From Candidatus Agrococcus pullicola (GTDB lineage: Bacteria > Actinomycetota > Actinomycetes > Actinomycetales > Microbacteriaceae), in NCBI GenBank assembly GCA_019115685.1, contig DXDC01000293.1, positions 1-11,410 on the forward strand: 11,410 nt of DNA, in the 5' to 3' direction. This document shows, piece by piece, positions 1-5,099 of the stretch. The position numbers and the translations under genes were made by a program. Numbering within the stretch: position 1 is the first letter of the stretch; every line of letters begins with the position of its first letter. Below the pieces are notes generated by a model that worked only from the letters and a program-made list of their open reading frames with translations, was not told the DNA's origin and ran no database searches.

Positions 1-182
1 CCCGCGGCATCCCAGTCGGACGACGACTGCAGCTTCTCCACCTCGTCGAAATCGAGGGAGTCCAGCAGTATGCGGGCGGAGTGGTAGCCGCCCAGCCGTT
101 CGCGCACAAGCTCGTTCGCGAGCCTGTAGTACTCGGCGCTAGATTCCCAGCTCATACCGCCCAGCATTCCGATAGTCCGCAC
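1..182 (-). CDS. Aspartate/glutamate racemase family protein, N-terminal part (runs off the left edge)
   Basis: The first 60 codons of a minus-strand gene are visible; the rest lies outside the window. The protein begins (V/M)RTIGMLGGMSWESSAEYYR and continues through LGGYHSARILLDSLDFDEVEKLQ. This is the typical N-terminus of the Asp/Glu racemase superfamily (YgeA/RacX branch), where the GGMSWES stretch forms the first phosphate- or carboxylate-binding loop and the later segment is the second strand and helix. These cytosolic, cofactor-independent enzymes interconvert L- and D-amino acids using two cysteines; neither cysteine is in the visible part, so activity cannot be judged. The GTG start at 182 is supported by a strong GGGAGG ribosome-binding site six to seven bases upstream. 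The gene is divergent from the DinB-like gene, with 188 bases between them. The family call is firm from the N-terminus, but the substrate is unknown. Confidence 0.85.
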   Translation of the reverse strand, partial: MRTIGMLGGMSWESSAEYYRLANELVRERLGGYHSARILLDSLDFDEVEKLQSSSDWDAA

Positions 183-333
183 GTGATTCCTCCCGTCTAC
201 CGCTCTTCCGCTGATCTCATTGTGGCATCGAGGGTGGGAGGGTGGATGGAAGCGATACGGTCGAGCGCATGCGCATGTCTCGATCGCCAGTGCCGAACCG
301 CTGCGCAGCCGCAGGAGGATTCGCAAGTACCCG

Positions 334-370
334 TTGACATCACCCGAATGCGCAGACATAGGGTGACGGC
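334..370 (+). promoter_or_regulatory. Probable leaderless promoter of the DinB-like gene
   Basis: A perfect -35 hexamer TTGACA lies at 334-339. A TANNNT-type -10 (TAGGGT) lies at 359-364, a 19-base spacing; CATAGG at 357-362 gives 17 bases but is a poorer match. The ATG at 371 starts six bases after the -10, where transcription should begin, and no clear Shine-Dalgarno sequence is present. A leaderless mRNA is the inferred reading. Confidence 0.5.
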
Positions 371-874
371 ATGCGTTCCTCTGAGATACTCACCGAAGCC
401 GCCCGTCGCCCGCTCGAAGCTGCACTAGCGCTGCGAGAATCGTTGACACCGGAAGCGATCAACGCTCATCCGGGCGGACACGACAATTCGATCGCGTGGC
501 TGCTCTGGCACACCGGGCGCGAAATCGACGCGCAAACCGCCGCGCTGTCGGGTGACGAGCAGGTCTGGGAGCAGCGGGGATTCGACCGCAGGTTCGGGCT
601 GGGCGAGCTTGGTGCCGGTATCGGTTACGGGCACAGCCCAGACCAGGCGCGCGCCCTTGTCGTCGACGACGCGGAACTGCTACTGGAGTATCTCGCAGCG
701 GCGACGGATGCCCTGGTCTCCTACATAAACGAACTGGAGGACGCGCAGCTCGGCGAAGTGATCGACGACAGTTACGATCCGCCGATTACTCGCGGTGTCC
801 GTCTGGTGAGCATCATCGATGATGCTTCACAGCACATTGGTCAGGCCGCATACGCCAGCGGCATGCTTCGCTGA
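371..874 (+). CDS. DinB-fold protein (DinB_2/DUF664-like)
   Basis: This 167-residue protein of the DinB/YfiT-like four-helix-bundle superfamily has the usual length for the family. Many members are divalent-metal proteins, and in actinobacteria several are thiol-dependent (mycothiol or bacillithiol) transferases. Visible features are the first-helix motif SIAWLLWHTGREID with His47 as a likely metal ligand, and a C-terminal DASQHIGQAAYASG with His155 in the HxGQ position. The usual upstream ligand there appears as Asp151 rather than His, so the metal site is either a variant or weakened. No signal peptide or membrane segment is seen, so it should be cytosolic. The ATG at 371 sits six bases after a -10-like box, suggesting leaderless translation. 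The gene converges on the dehydrogenase gene with only 15 bases between stop codons. The superfamily assignment is solid; the reaction is unknown. Confidence 0.85.
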   Translation: MRSSEILTEAARRPLEAALALRESLTPEAINAHPGGHDNSIAWLLWHTGREIDAQTAALSGDEQVWEQRGFDRRFGLGELGAGIGYGHSPDQARALVVDDAELLLEYLAAATDALVSYINELEDAQLGEVIDDSYDPPITRGVRLVSIIDDASQHIGQAAYASGMLR

Positions 875-889
875 AGAATTTGTACCCGG

Positions 890-1948
890 CTAGACCGTTA
901 CCAGGATCTTGACGGCCTCCTCGGGGCGCTCGCGGAGAACGGTGTAGCCATCTTCTACGATGCGCTCCACGGGAATCTTGCCGGAGATGAACGGAGACAG
1001 GTCGAGCCTGCCGCTGTTCACGAGCTCGATCGCCTTCTCGTGTACATTCGCGTAACCGATTGTGCCCTGTACGATCTTCTCCGTCATGACGACCTGCCCT
1101 AGATCGATCGACACACCGCTCGGGTGCAGCGCAACCACCTGCAGCAGACCTCCGGGGCGCAGTGCGCTGAGCAGTTGGTCGAACACTGCCGGCACCGAGG
1201 TGCATTCGAATGCGACATTCGCTCCAACTCCGTCTGTCAGCTCTCGAGCGAGCTCCACGGGGTCCTGCTCGCGCGGATCCACCACGTAGTCGGCGACCCC
1301 TGTCTCACGTGCCTTGTCCTTGCGCGCTGCCGACAGCTCCGTGATGACAACCGTCGCGCCGTAGGCCTTCAGTACTGCAGCCGTGAGGAGACCGATCGGA
1401 CCGGCACCGCCGACGATCGCGACGTCTCCCTCCTTGGCACCGGATAGCTCCACCCCTTGGGTCGCTACAGCGAGGGGCTCGATGAGAGCCGCTTGGTCGA
1501 GAGGCATGTCGCCTACCGGGTGTACCCAGCGTTCTTCGACGACGATGTACTCGGCAAGTCCGCCTCCGCGGCCGGATATACCGATGAAGCCCATCTTCGG
1601 GCAGAGGTTGTAACGACCGCTCGTGCACATCGCGCACTCCTCGCACACCATGAACGGCTCGACTACCACCCGGTCACCGAGACTGAGGCCTTCTACACCT
1701 TCGCCGATCTCCTCGACGGTACCCGAGAACTCGTGTCCGAAGACCACCGGCAGCGTCTCTCCGGAGATCGGATGGGGTGCGCTGACACCCTGGATGCCTT
1801 CCATCGGGCCGTCGTAGAACAGATGCAGATCACTGCCGCAGATTCCCGTGAATGCAGGCTTGATCCTTACCGTGCCGGAACTCACTCGAGGCTCTTCGAT
1901 ATCCTCGATCCGCACGTCCTCTTTCCCGTGATAACGCAGTGCCTTCAT
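890..1948 (-). CDS. Zinc-dependent medium-chain dehydrogenase, 2,3-butanediol dehydrogenase-like
   Basis: This 352-residue enzyme of the zinc alcohol dehydrogenase (MDR) family has the standard length. The GroES-like domain carries the catalytic zinc ligands Cys37 (GICGSD), His72-Glu73 (GHE) and Glu157 (EPLA). The structural zinc site is complete, with Cys102, Cys105, Cys108 and Cys116 (CEECAMCTSGRYNLC). The Rossmann domain has VGGAGPIG at about 179-186, so NAD(H) is the likely cofactor. The overall pattern, including the HLFYDGP insertion after the first zinc ligand, resembles (R,R)-2,3-butanediol dehydrogenases; L-threonine or sorbitol dehydrogenase specificity cannot be excluded. It would oxidise a secondary alcohol or diol to a ketone in the cytosol. 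The ATG at 1948 has AAGAGG seven bases upstream. A 14-bp inverted repeat lies 19-32 bases upstream of the ATG and may control it. It stands alone, convergent with the DinB-like gene. Confidence 0.88.
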   Translation of the reverse strand: MKALRYHGKEDVRIEDIEEPRVSSGTVRIKPAFTGICGSDLHLFYDGPMEGIQGVSAPHPISGETLPVVFGHEFSGTVEEIGEGVEGLSLGDRVVVEPFMVCEECAMCTSGRYNLCPKMGFIGISGRGGGLAEYIVVEERWVHPVGDMPLDQAALIEPLAVATQGVELSGAKEGDVAIVGGAGPIGLLTAAVLKAYGATVVITELSAARKDKARETGVADYVVDPREQDPVELARELTDGVGANVAFECTSVPAVFDQLLSALRPGGLLQVVALHPSGVSIDLGQVVMTEKIVQGTIGYANVHEKAIELVNSGRLDLSPFISGKIPVERIVEDGYTVLRERPEEAVKILVTV

Positions 1949-1966
1949 GGTGATGCCTCTTCGGAG

Positions 1967-1980
1967 CTTGTGCTCACAAG
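1967..1980. promoter_or_regulatory. Inverted repeat in the dehydrogenase leader (possible operator)
   Basis: Arms CTTGTG and CACAAG are separated by two bases, giving a perfect 6+6 inverted repeat. It lies just upstream of the dehydrogenase ribosome-binding site and directly next to a TATCCT -10-like hexamer on the minus strand (1979-1984). Placement at the promoter or start suggests a repressor site; the binding protein is unknown. Confidence 0.35.
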
Positions 1981-2064
1981 GATACTCTTTCGTCGCTGTT
2001 CGGGCATGCCGACGAGCACATGCTGTAGGCTTGCACTAGAGCGTACGGCGAGGCAGATCTCCCA

Positions 2065-2091
2065 CGACTGTTTCACAGTCGAACGTTCGAC
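2065..2091. repeat. Two overlapping palindromes sharing one arm
   Basis: CGACTGT and ACAGTCG (2065-2081) form a perfect inverted repeat around TTC. Overlapping it, 2078-2091 reads GTCGAACGTTCGAC, a perfect 14-bp palindrome without a spacer. The bases GTCG at 2078-2081 belong to both, so the two structures exclude each other if they form in single-stranded nucleic acid. The site lies about 120-140 bases upstream of the dehydrogenase start. Its function is unknown. Confidence 0.4.
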
Positions 2092-2342
2092 CAGATGCGC
2101 CCACGGTGACCCGTCCCGTGCCGCTCCGAAAGAATCGAAATACCAATCACCACTTCTCTGCTCCACCCGCTTCACCGCTCTTCCCCGATAGACATCTCCT
2201 GGCGACAGGCATCACTAGACGTGCGCGCTGCTGCGCTCGGTGACGAGACTGTTGACTGCGTCGCTGCTGATGCTGCCCGTGCACCGCGGGACTCCCCGAT
2301 GCCCTCGCCCAAGGCGCCCCTGCGCCCGGGCCCTACCAGACT

Positions 2343-2365
2343 CCGCGGCGGCGCCGTCGCCGCGG
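2343..2365 (+). repeat. GC-rich hairpin in front of the cold-shock gene
   Basis: CCGCGGCG (2343-2350) and CGCCGCGG (2358-2365) form an eight-bp all-GC stem with a seven-base loop, ending 47 bases before the cold-shock ATG. If transcribed it would be a very stable element of the 5' leader. Long structured leaders are known for cold-shock genes such as E. coli cspA. No promoter was located, so whether this is in the mRNA is not established. Confidence 0.4.
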
Positions 2366-2412
2366 CTATCCAGGATCACTTCCGTGGTCCCTGACAACGA
2401 AGGAATGACGTC

Positions 2413-2616
2413 ATGGCCACTGGCACCGTCAAATGGTTCAACTCAGACAAGGGCTTCGGCTTCATCGCACCCGATGATGGCTCGGACGATGTCTTCGCGC
2501 ACTTCAGTGCGATCGAAGGCAACGGGCGCCGCGACCTGTTCGAGAACCAGAAGGTCGAGTTCGACACAGAACCCGGCCGCAAGGGTCTTCAGGCAGCGAA
2601 CATTCGCGCGCTGTAA
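2413..2616 (+). CDS. cspA: CspA-family cold-shock protein
   Basis: This 67-residue single cold-shock domain has the full usual length. It starts [21 protein letters not shown]1 (KGFGFI, residues 13-18) and RNP2 (VFAHF, residues 27-31) are intact, as are the aromatic residues that stack on single-stranded nucleic acid (Trp8, Phe15, Phe17, Phe28, Phe31). Such proteins act as RNA chaperones that melt mRNA structure, in the cold or constitutively. The start is supported by GAAGGA eight bases upstream of the ATG. The gene is monocistronic: a TetR gene converges on it, and a long stem-loop follows the stop. Whether it is cold-induced cannot be read from the sequence, though the structured upstream region is compatible with control through the leader. 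The symbol denotes the family; other paralogues probably exist in the genome. Confidence 0.96.
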   Translation: MATGTVKWFNSDKGFGFIAPDDGSDDVFAHFSAIEGNGRRDLFENQKVEFDTEPGRKGLQAANIRAL

Positions 2617-2629
2617 ATAATCCCTTAGG

Positions 2630-2672
2630 AAGCGCGGGCTGTCCTCCCACTTGCGGAGAATCGTCCGCGCTT
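2630..2672. terminator. Possible terminator stem-loop between the convergent csp and tetR genes
   Basis: AAGCGCGG (2630-2637) is perfectly complementary to CCGCGCTT (2665-2672), giving an eight-bp stem. A weaker inner CTCC/GGAG pairing lies within the 27-base loop. It begins 14 bases after the csp stop and lies before the stop of the convergent TetR gene, so it could serve both. No U-tract follows, so Rho-independent efficiency is uncertain. Confidence 0.45.
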
Positions 2673-2690
2673 TCGCATTCCGATCGAAGA

Positions 2691-3320
2691 CTAAAGCGAC
2701 GAGGTCGGCGCGTAAGCGCGCAAGAAGGCGGCGACACCGGATGCGCTGATCGCGTCGAGCTCTTCTTCGTCAGGCAGCAGGGCCTCAGCATCGAACATGG
2801 CTCGATTGCCCGGAATCCACAGGAGCATCCCCGCGAAATGCTGTGCCGCTAACGCTGGGTCCGCGATGGACAGGAGCTTACGGGCATCCAGCACCGCGAG
2901 ACACTGCTCGATCGACACGAGCATTCGTTGGAACCCGCCCTCCCAATACATGCGCCCAAGCTGCGGAAAGCGTACGGCCTCAGCAATCACGAGACGTCGC
3001 AGTCGCTGAATCCGGGCGTCCATGATGGAACGCGTGAACTGCCCTGCGAGGATTTGCAGCGCTTCTTCGGCTGATTCGCACTCGCGCATCCTCGCTACCA
3101 TCGGCGCGAACGGGTCCTCGACCCGCTGACAGGCGAACCGGATCAGGCTCTCGAAGACGCCTTCCTTATCGCCGAACTCTCGGTACAGCGTTTGTTTGGA
3201 AACTCTGGCCGCGGCAGCAAGTTGATCGGTGCTGGTGCCGACATAGCCGTTTCGCACGAACACATCCAGCGCGCTCATGAGCATTCGCTCGCGCTTATCG
3301 CTGATCTTGTGCTCTGCCAC
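2691..3320 (-). CDS. TetR-family regulator, AefR-like C-terminal domain
   Basis: I place the start at the GTG at 3320 (209 residues) because AAGGTGG lies six bases upstream of it. The longer open frame to 3359 would add an unrelated 13-residue extension without a ribosome-binding site. The N-terminal TetR DNA-binding domain spans about residues 8-55, with the helix-turn-helix STDQLAAAARVSKQTLYREF followed by GDKEGVFESLI. The C-terminal ligand domain contains LVIAEAVRFPQLGRMYWEGG, typical of the AefR/TetR_C_7-like group, which are often repressors of efflux or stress genes. It is divergent from the DUF4287 gene across 109 bases that contain a perfect 20-bp inverted repeat, its most likely operator. 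The neighbouring cold-shock gene is convergent and probably not controlled by it. The family is certain; the ligand is unknown. Confidence 0.92.
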   Translation of the reverse strand: MAEHKISDKRERMLMSALDVFVRNGYVGTSTDQLAAAARVSKQTLYREFGDKEGVFESLIRFACQRVEDPFAPMVARMRECESAEEALQILAGQFTRSIMDARIQRLRRLVIAEAVRFPQLGRMYWEGGFQRMLVSIEQCLAVLDARKLLSIADPALAAQHFAGMLLWIPGNRAMFDAEALLPDEEELDAISASGVAAFLRAYAPTSSL

Positions 3321-3349
3321 GATGAACCACCTTACGAGCCACGAATCGC

Positions 3350-3378
3350 TTGACGCCAACGGTACTGAACAGTACCGT
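3350..3378 (+). promoter_or_regulatory. Promoter of the DUF4287 gene
   Basis: TTGACG (3350-3355) and TACCGT (3373-3378, TANNNT type) are exactly 17 bases apart. They lie 51 bases before the start codon at 3430, which has its own ribosome-binding site. The whole spacer after its first bases and the -10 box fall inside the inverted repeat at 3359-3378, so binding there should block RNA polymerase. Confidence 0.5.
3359..3378. promoter_or_regulatory. TetR-type operator, perfect 20-bp inverted repeat
   Basis: Arms ACGGTACTG and CAGTACCGT (nine bp each) flank AA. Size and symmetry fit a TetR-dimer operator. It sits between the TetR gene (start 3320) and the DUF4287 gene (start 3430), on top of the latter's spacer and -10 box. 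A further GTAC directly follows at 3377-3380. Binding by the adjacent TetR protein is inference from position. Confidence 0.7.
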
Positions 3379-3429
3379 ACACCCTAGGATCACCCGTCAC
3401 GCTTCCTCCCGAGTATCGAAAGGCCCTTC

Positions 3430-3720
3430 ATGTCATTCCAGGCTTACCTCGACGCAATTGAAGAGAAAACCGGGCTTACCCCGCGCCAACTACTCGATCT
3501 CGCGAAGGAGCGCGGTTATCACGACCCGTCGATCAAGGCCGGCGAGATCCTCGCATGGCTCAAGGAGGACTACGACCTCGGTCGCGGCCATGGCATGGCC
3601 ATGGTGCACGTCATCCAGAAGGGCCCGACGATCAGTGGCAAGCACGTCGGTTCATCCGGCTCTCATCGCGACGACTCCGACACGCTGTGGCTCGACGGTA
3701 AGGCAAACAAGCCGTCGTGA
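3430..3720 (+). CDS. DUF4287 domain protein
   Basis: This small 96-residue protein consists mostly of one DUF4287 domain, recognisable from SFQAYLDAIEEKTGLTPRQL at the N-terminus and AGEILAWLKEDYDLGRGHGMAMVHVIQKG at about residues 37-65. In longer relatives this domain is followed by a DUF5655 domain; here there is only a polar tail rich in Ser, His and Asp. The predicted fold is helical with no signal or membrane segment. The function of the family is not known to me. The GAAAGG ribosome-binding site six bases upstream supports the ATG at 3430. It is transcribed alone from a promoter overlapped by a 20-bp inverted repeat next to a divergent TetR gene, which suggests induction by an unknown ligand. 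The SRAP gene converges 24 bases after its stop. Confidence 0.85.
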   Translation: MSFQAYLDAIEEKTGLTPRQLLDLAKERGYHDPSIKAGEILAWLKEDYDLGRGHGMAMVHVIQKGPTISGKHVGSSGSHRDDSDTLWLDGKANKPS

Positions 3721-3744
3721 CCCGGGGCCCGCTTTGGACATGAC

Positions 3745-4407
3745 CTAGAACAGCGCCGGAGTATCCTCATCGACCTCGTCGTCGGTGACTATATCGAGCG
3801 CGCGGCTGAGCTCATCGGAGGCCGAGACAACCGCGCCGATCAGCTCGGCATCCCCCACTCGCTCCGGGTCGAGCCACGCATCGTGAAGCTCTCGCGGAAC
3901 CAGTAGCGGCATACGGTTATGCACGGGCGCCACTGCGCCAACGGCCTCACGCGTGACGATCGAGTACGTATCGAGCGCCTCGCCCGCGCTCGTCCGGGCC
4001 GATGTGGTGATCGCAGCCATTCCGAAAGCCTGACCGGCTAAAGCGAATCGCGCCCCTTTCTCATCGAACCAGGCTGCGGGCGCAATCGCTCGACGCTGAA
4101 ACGCCGTACGCCACTTGGCGACGAGGGCATCGGATCGCGAGTTGAACGCGCTGAACTTTGCCGGGCTCCCTCCTACGTGCAACCACCACCAGGCAAACCT
4201 CAGCTCACGAGAGCGCTCGCCGGCAAAGATCAGGGGGTTCAGGTTCCGGGCGTGCCGACCCGTTATGCGCGCCCTGCCACCATGCTCACGCATCCACTCG
4301 CGGAGTCGCGCCGCTTGCTCTGGCTCGCCCAGAGGAGGGATCTCAACTCCCCAATCTTGCTCGTCGGAGAGAAAGGAGTTTTCAAAGAAGCCATACGTAG
4401 CGCACAC
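3745..4407 (-). CDS. yedK: SRAP/YedK (HMCES)-family abasic-site crosslinking protein
   Basis: SRAP proteins cut off their initiator Met and use Cys2 to form a covalent thiazolidine with abasic sites in single-stranded DNA, shielding replication forks. The GTG at 4407 gives 220 residues and places Cys at position 2 (VCATYGFF), as the mechanism requires; the longer open frame to 4683 would bury that Cys and is rejected. Other expected active-site residues are present: Asn89 (SAFNSRSDAL), Glu116 in APAAWFDEKG, replacing the usual PADGFYEW, and His163 in PVHNRMP. The motif surroundings diverge from E. coli YedK, so this is a distant actinobacterial form. No usable Shine-Dalgarno sequence precedes the GTG, but TATGCT ends five bases before it, suggesting leaderless expression. 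It is divergent from the tetR-glycosyltransferase pair and may share their operator. No SOS box was found. Confidence 0.85.
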   Translation of the reverse strand: MCATYGFFENSFLSDEQDWGVEIPPLGEPEQAARLREWMREHGGRARITGRHARNLNPLIFAGERSRELRFAWWWLHVGGSPAKFSAFNSRSDALVAKWRTAFQRRAIAPAAWFDEKGARFALAGQAFGMAAITTSARTSAGEALDTYSIVTREAVGAVAPVHNRMPLLVPRELHDAWLDPERVGDAELIGAVVSASDELSRALDIVTDDEVDEDTPALF

Positions 4408-4418
4408 GCTCCAGCATA
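4407..4418 (-). promoter_or_regulatory. -10 box of a probable leaderless SRAP transcript
   Basis: On the minus strand TATGCT (4413-4418) is followed by five bases and then the GTG at 4407, where transcription would be expected to start. The matching -35 position (TTACCG, 17-base spacing) is weak. The only purine-rich stretch, GGAG, is one base from the GTG, too close to act as a ribosome-binding site. Confidence 0.45.
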
Positions 4419-4447
4419 GACGCCTGGGGTCGAGTCGGTAAGCGGCA

Positions 4448-4478
4448 GCGTTTCTGTACCACTTTGGTACAGAAACGC
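4448..4478. promoter_or_regulatory. Operator: perfect inverted repeat with 14-bp arms
   Basis: GCGTTTCTGTACCA and TGGTACAGAAACGC flank the central CTT, giving a 31-bp perfect inverted repeat. Its right end is one base from the -10 box (TATACT, 4480-4485) of the downstream tetR gene, so it covers the spacer and -35 region of that promoter. It also lies 41-71 bases upstream of the divergent SRAP start. This is a strong candidate autoregulatory site for the TetR protein encoded at 4492; the pairing is inference from position. Confidence 0.8.
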
Positions 4479-4479
4479 G

Positions 4480-4491
4480 TATACTGCACTC
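4480..4491 (+). promoter_or_regulatory. -10 box of a leaderless tetR transcript
   Basis: TATACT (4480-4485) differs from the TATAAT consensus at one base and is followed by six bases, then the ATG at 4492. There is no Shine-Dalgarno sequence in front of this ATG, so the mRNA probably begins at the start codon. The -35 region is occupied by the 31-bp inverted repeat. Confidence 0.6.
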
Positions 4492-5097
4492 ATGGCACGA
4501 CGGGCGCAACCCATGGCAGCCGACCGCGAAGCACGGCTGTTCCGCGCCGCCGCGGAGGAATTTCTGCGCTACGGCTTCGAAACTGCGTCTCTGAATCGCA
4601 TCATCTCCACTGCCGAGATGCCGAAGAGCTCGTTTTACCACTACTTCACCGATAAGCGAGACCTGCACGATCGCATGATGCACGCGCTGGTTGCCGCTGT
4701 GGACGAGTTCGTACGACCACCGGATCTCGCAGAGCTCGACGAGGAAACCTTCTGGCCCGCCATGAGCACACTGCTCGAAGGCATCACTCGTATGGCTGCC
4801 GAACGGCCCGTGACCGTCGAGCTCGCCCGCCTATTCCATGCGCTTCCCGAGGGAGTTGACTCTGCCGCGGATTCCCTGCGCGAAGCAGCCCGAGCCTGGA
4901 GCGACGCCGCGCTGCGACGCGGGACTGAGCTCGGAGTCGTTCGCGCCGACCTGCCCTCCGAACTCCTGGCGGAGATTGTGTTCTCGATCCTCGTCGCACT
5001 CGACCGGTGGGCTCTGCGCACCGAAAGCGCCCAGAAGACGTCCCCAGATCTCAAACTCGCCCTGCACGCAGTGCAGCGCCTGATCGAAGGAACCTGA
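4492..5097 (+). CDS. TetR-family regulator of the glycosyltransferase cassette
   Basis: This 201-residue TetR-family repressor has the normal length. The DNA-binding domain covers about residues 12-60: helix-turn-helix TASLNRIISTAEMPKSSFYHYF, then TDKRDLHDRMM. The rest is an all-helical, Ala- and Glu-rich ligand and dimerisation domain that I cannot place in a named subgroup. The ATG at 4492 follows a TATACT -10 box by six bases with no ribosome-binding site, so translation is probably leaderless. A 31-bp perfect inverted repeat overlaps its promoter, indicating autoregulation. Its stop codon is two bases before the glycosyltransferase ATG, so both are almost certainly cotranscribed, and the ligand may be the transferase's substrate or a related compound. 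The SRAP gene is divergent from the same control region. Confidence 0.93.
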   Translation: MARRAQPMAADREARLFRAAAEEFLRYGFETASLNRIISTAEMPKSSFYHYFTDKRDLHDRMMHALVAAVDEFVRPPDLAELDEETFWPAMSTLLEGITRMAAERPVTVELARLFHALPEGVDSAADSLREAARAWSDAALRRGTELGVVRADLPSELLAEIVFSILVALDRWALRTESAQKTSPDLKLALHAVQRLIEGT

Positions 5098-5099
5098 AG

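Larger units (their letters stand above)
1949..2412. other. 464-base region without a credible gene, between the divergent dehydrogenase and cold-shock genes
   Basis: I see no convincing gene. The open frames at 1945-2175 and 2215-2397 (both minus) lack ribosome-binding sites, recognisable motifs and normal codon bias. The region holds the putative dehydrogenase promoter and operator (1967-1984), a cluster of palindromes at 2065-2091, a small CCTG-GCGA-CAGG hairpin at 2198-2209, a very GC-rich stretch from about 2278 and a strong hairpin at 2343-2365 before the cold-shock gene. TTGACT at 2252-2257 resembles a -35 but has no convincing -10 at the right distance. Confidence 0.6.

Noticed and set aside
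2079..2090. TCGAAC and GTTCGA look like the halves of a LexA (SOS) box.
   Set aside because: Gram-positive and actinobacterial LexA sites need about four bases between the halves; here there are none, and no DNA-repair gene is adjacent.
1945..2175. Minus-strand open frame of 76 codons overlapping the dehydrogenase start.
   Set aside because: No ribosome-binding site, no recognisable motif, atypical composition, and it overlaps the likely dehydrogenase promoter.
2252..2275. TTGACT as the csp -35 box.
   Set aside because: No TANNNT or TATAAT-like hexamer at 16-18 bases downstream.
2215..2397. Minus-strand open frame of 60 codons upstream of csp.
   Set aside because: Arg/Gly-rich shadow of GC-rich non-coding DNA without ribosome-binding site or conserved features.
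3586..3604. Repeated CCATGG palindromes inside the DUF4287 gene.
   Set aside because: Explained by the codons for Gly-His-Gly-Met-Ala-Met in a GC-biased gene; no sign of a separate function.
4408..4683. 92-codon N-terminal extension of the SRAP protein.
   Set aside because: It would run across the operator and into the divergent tetR gene and would bury the catalytic Cys that must be residue 2.
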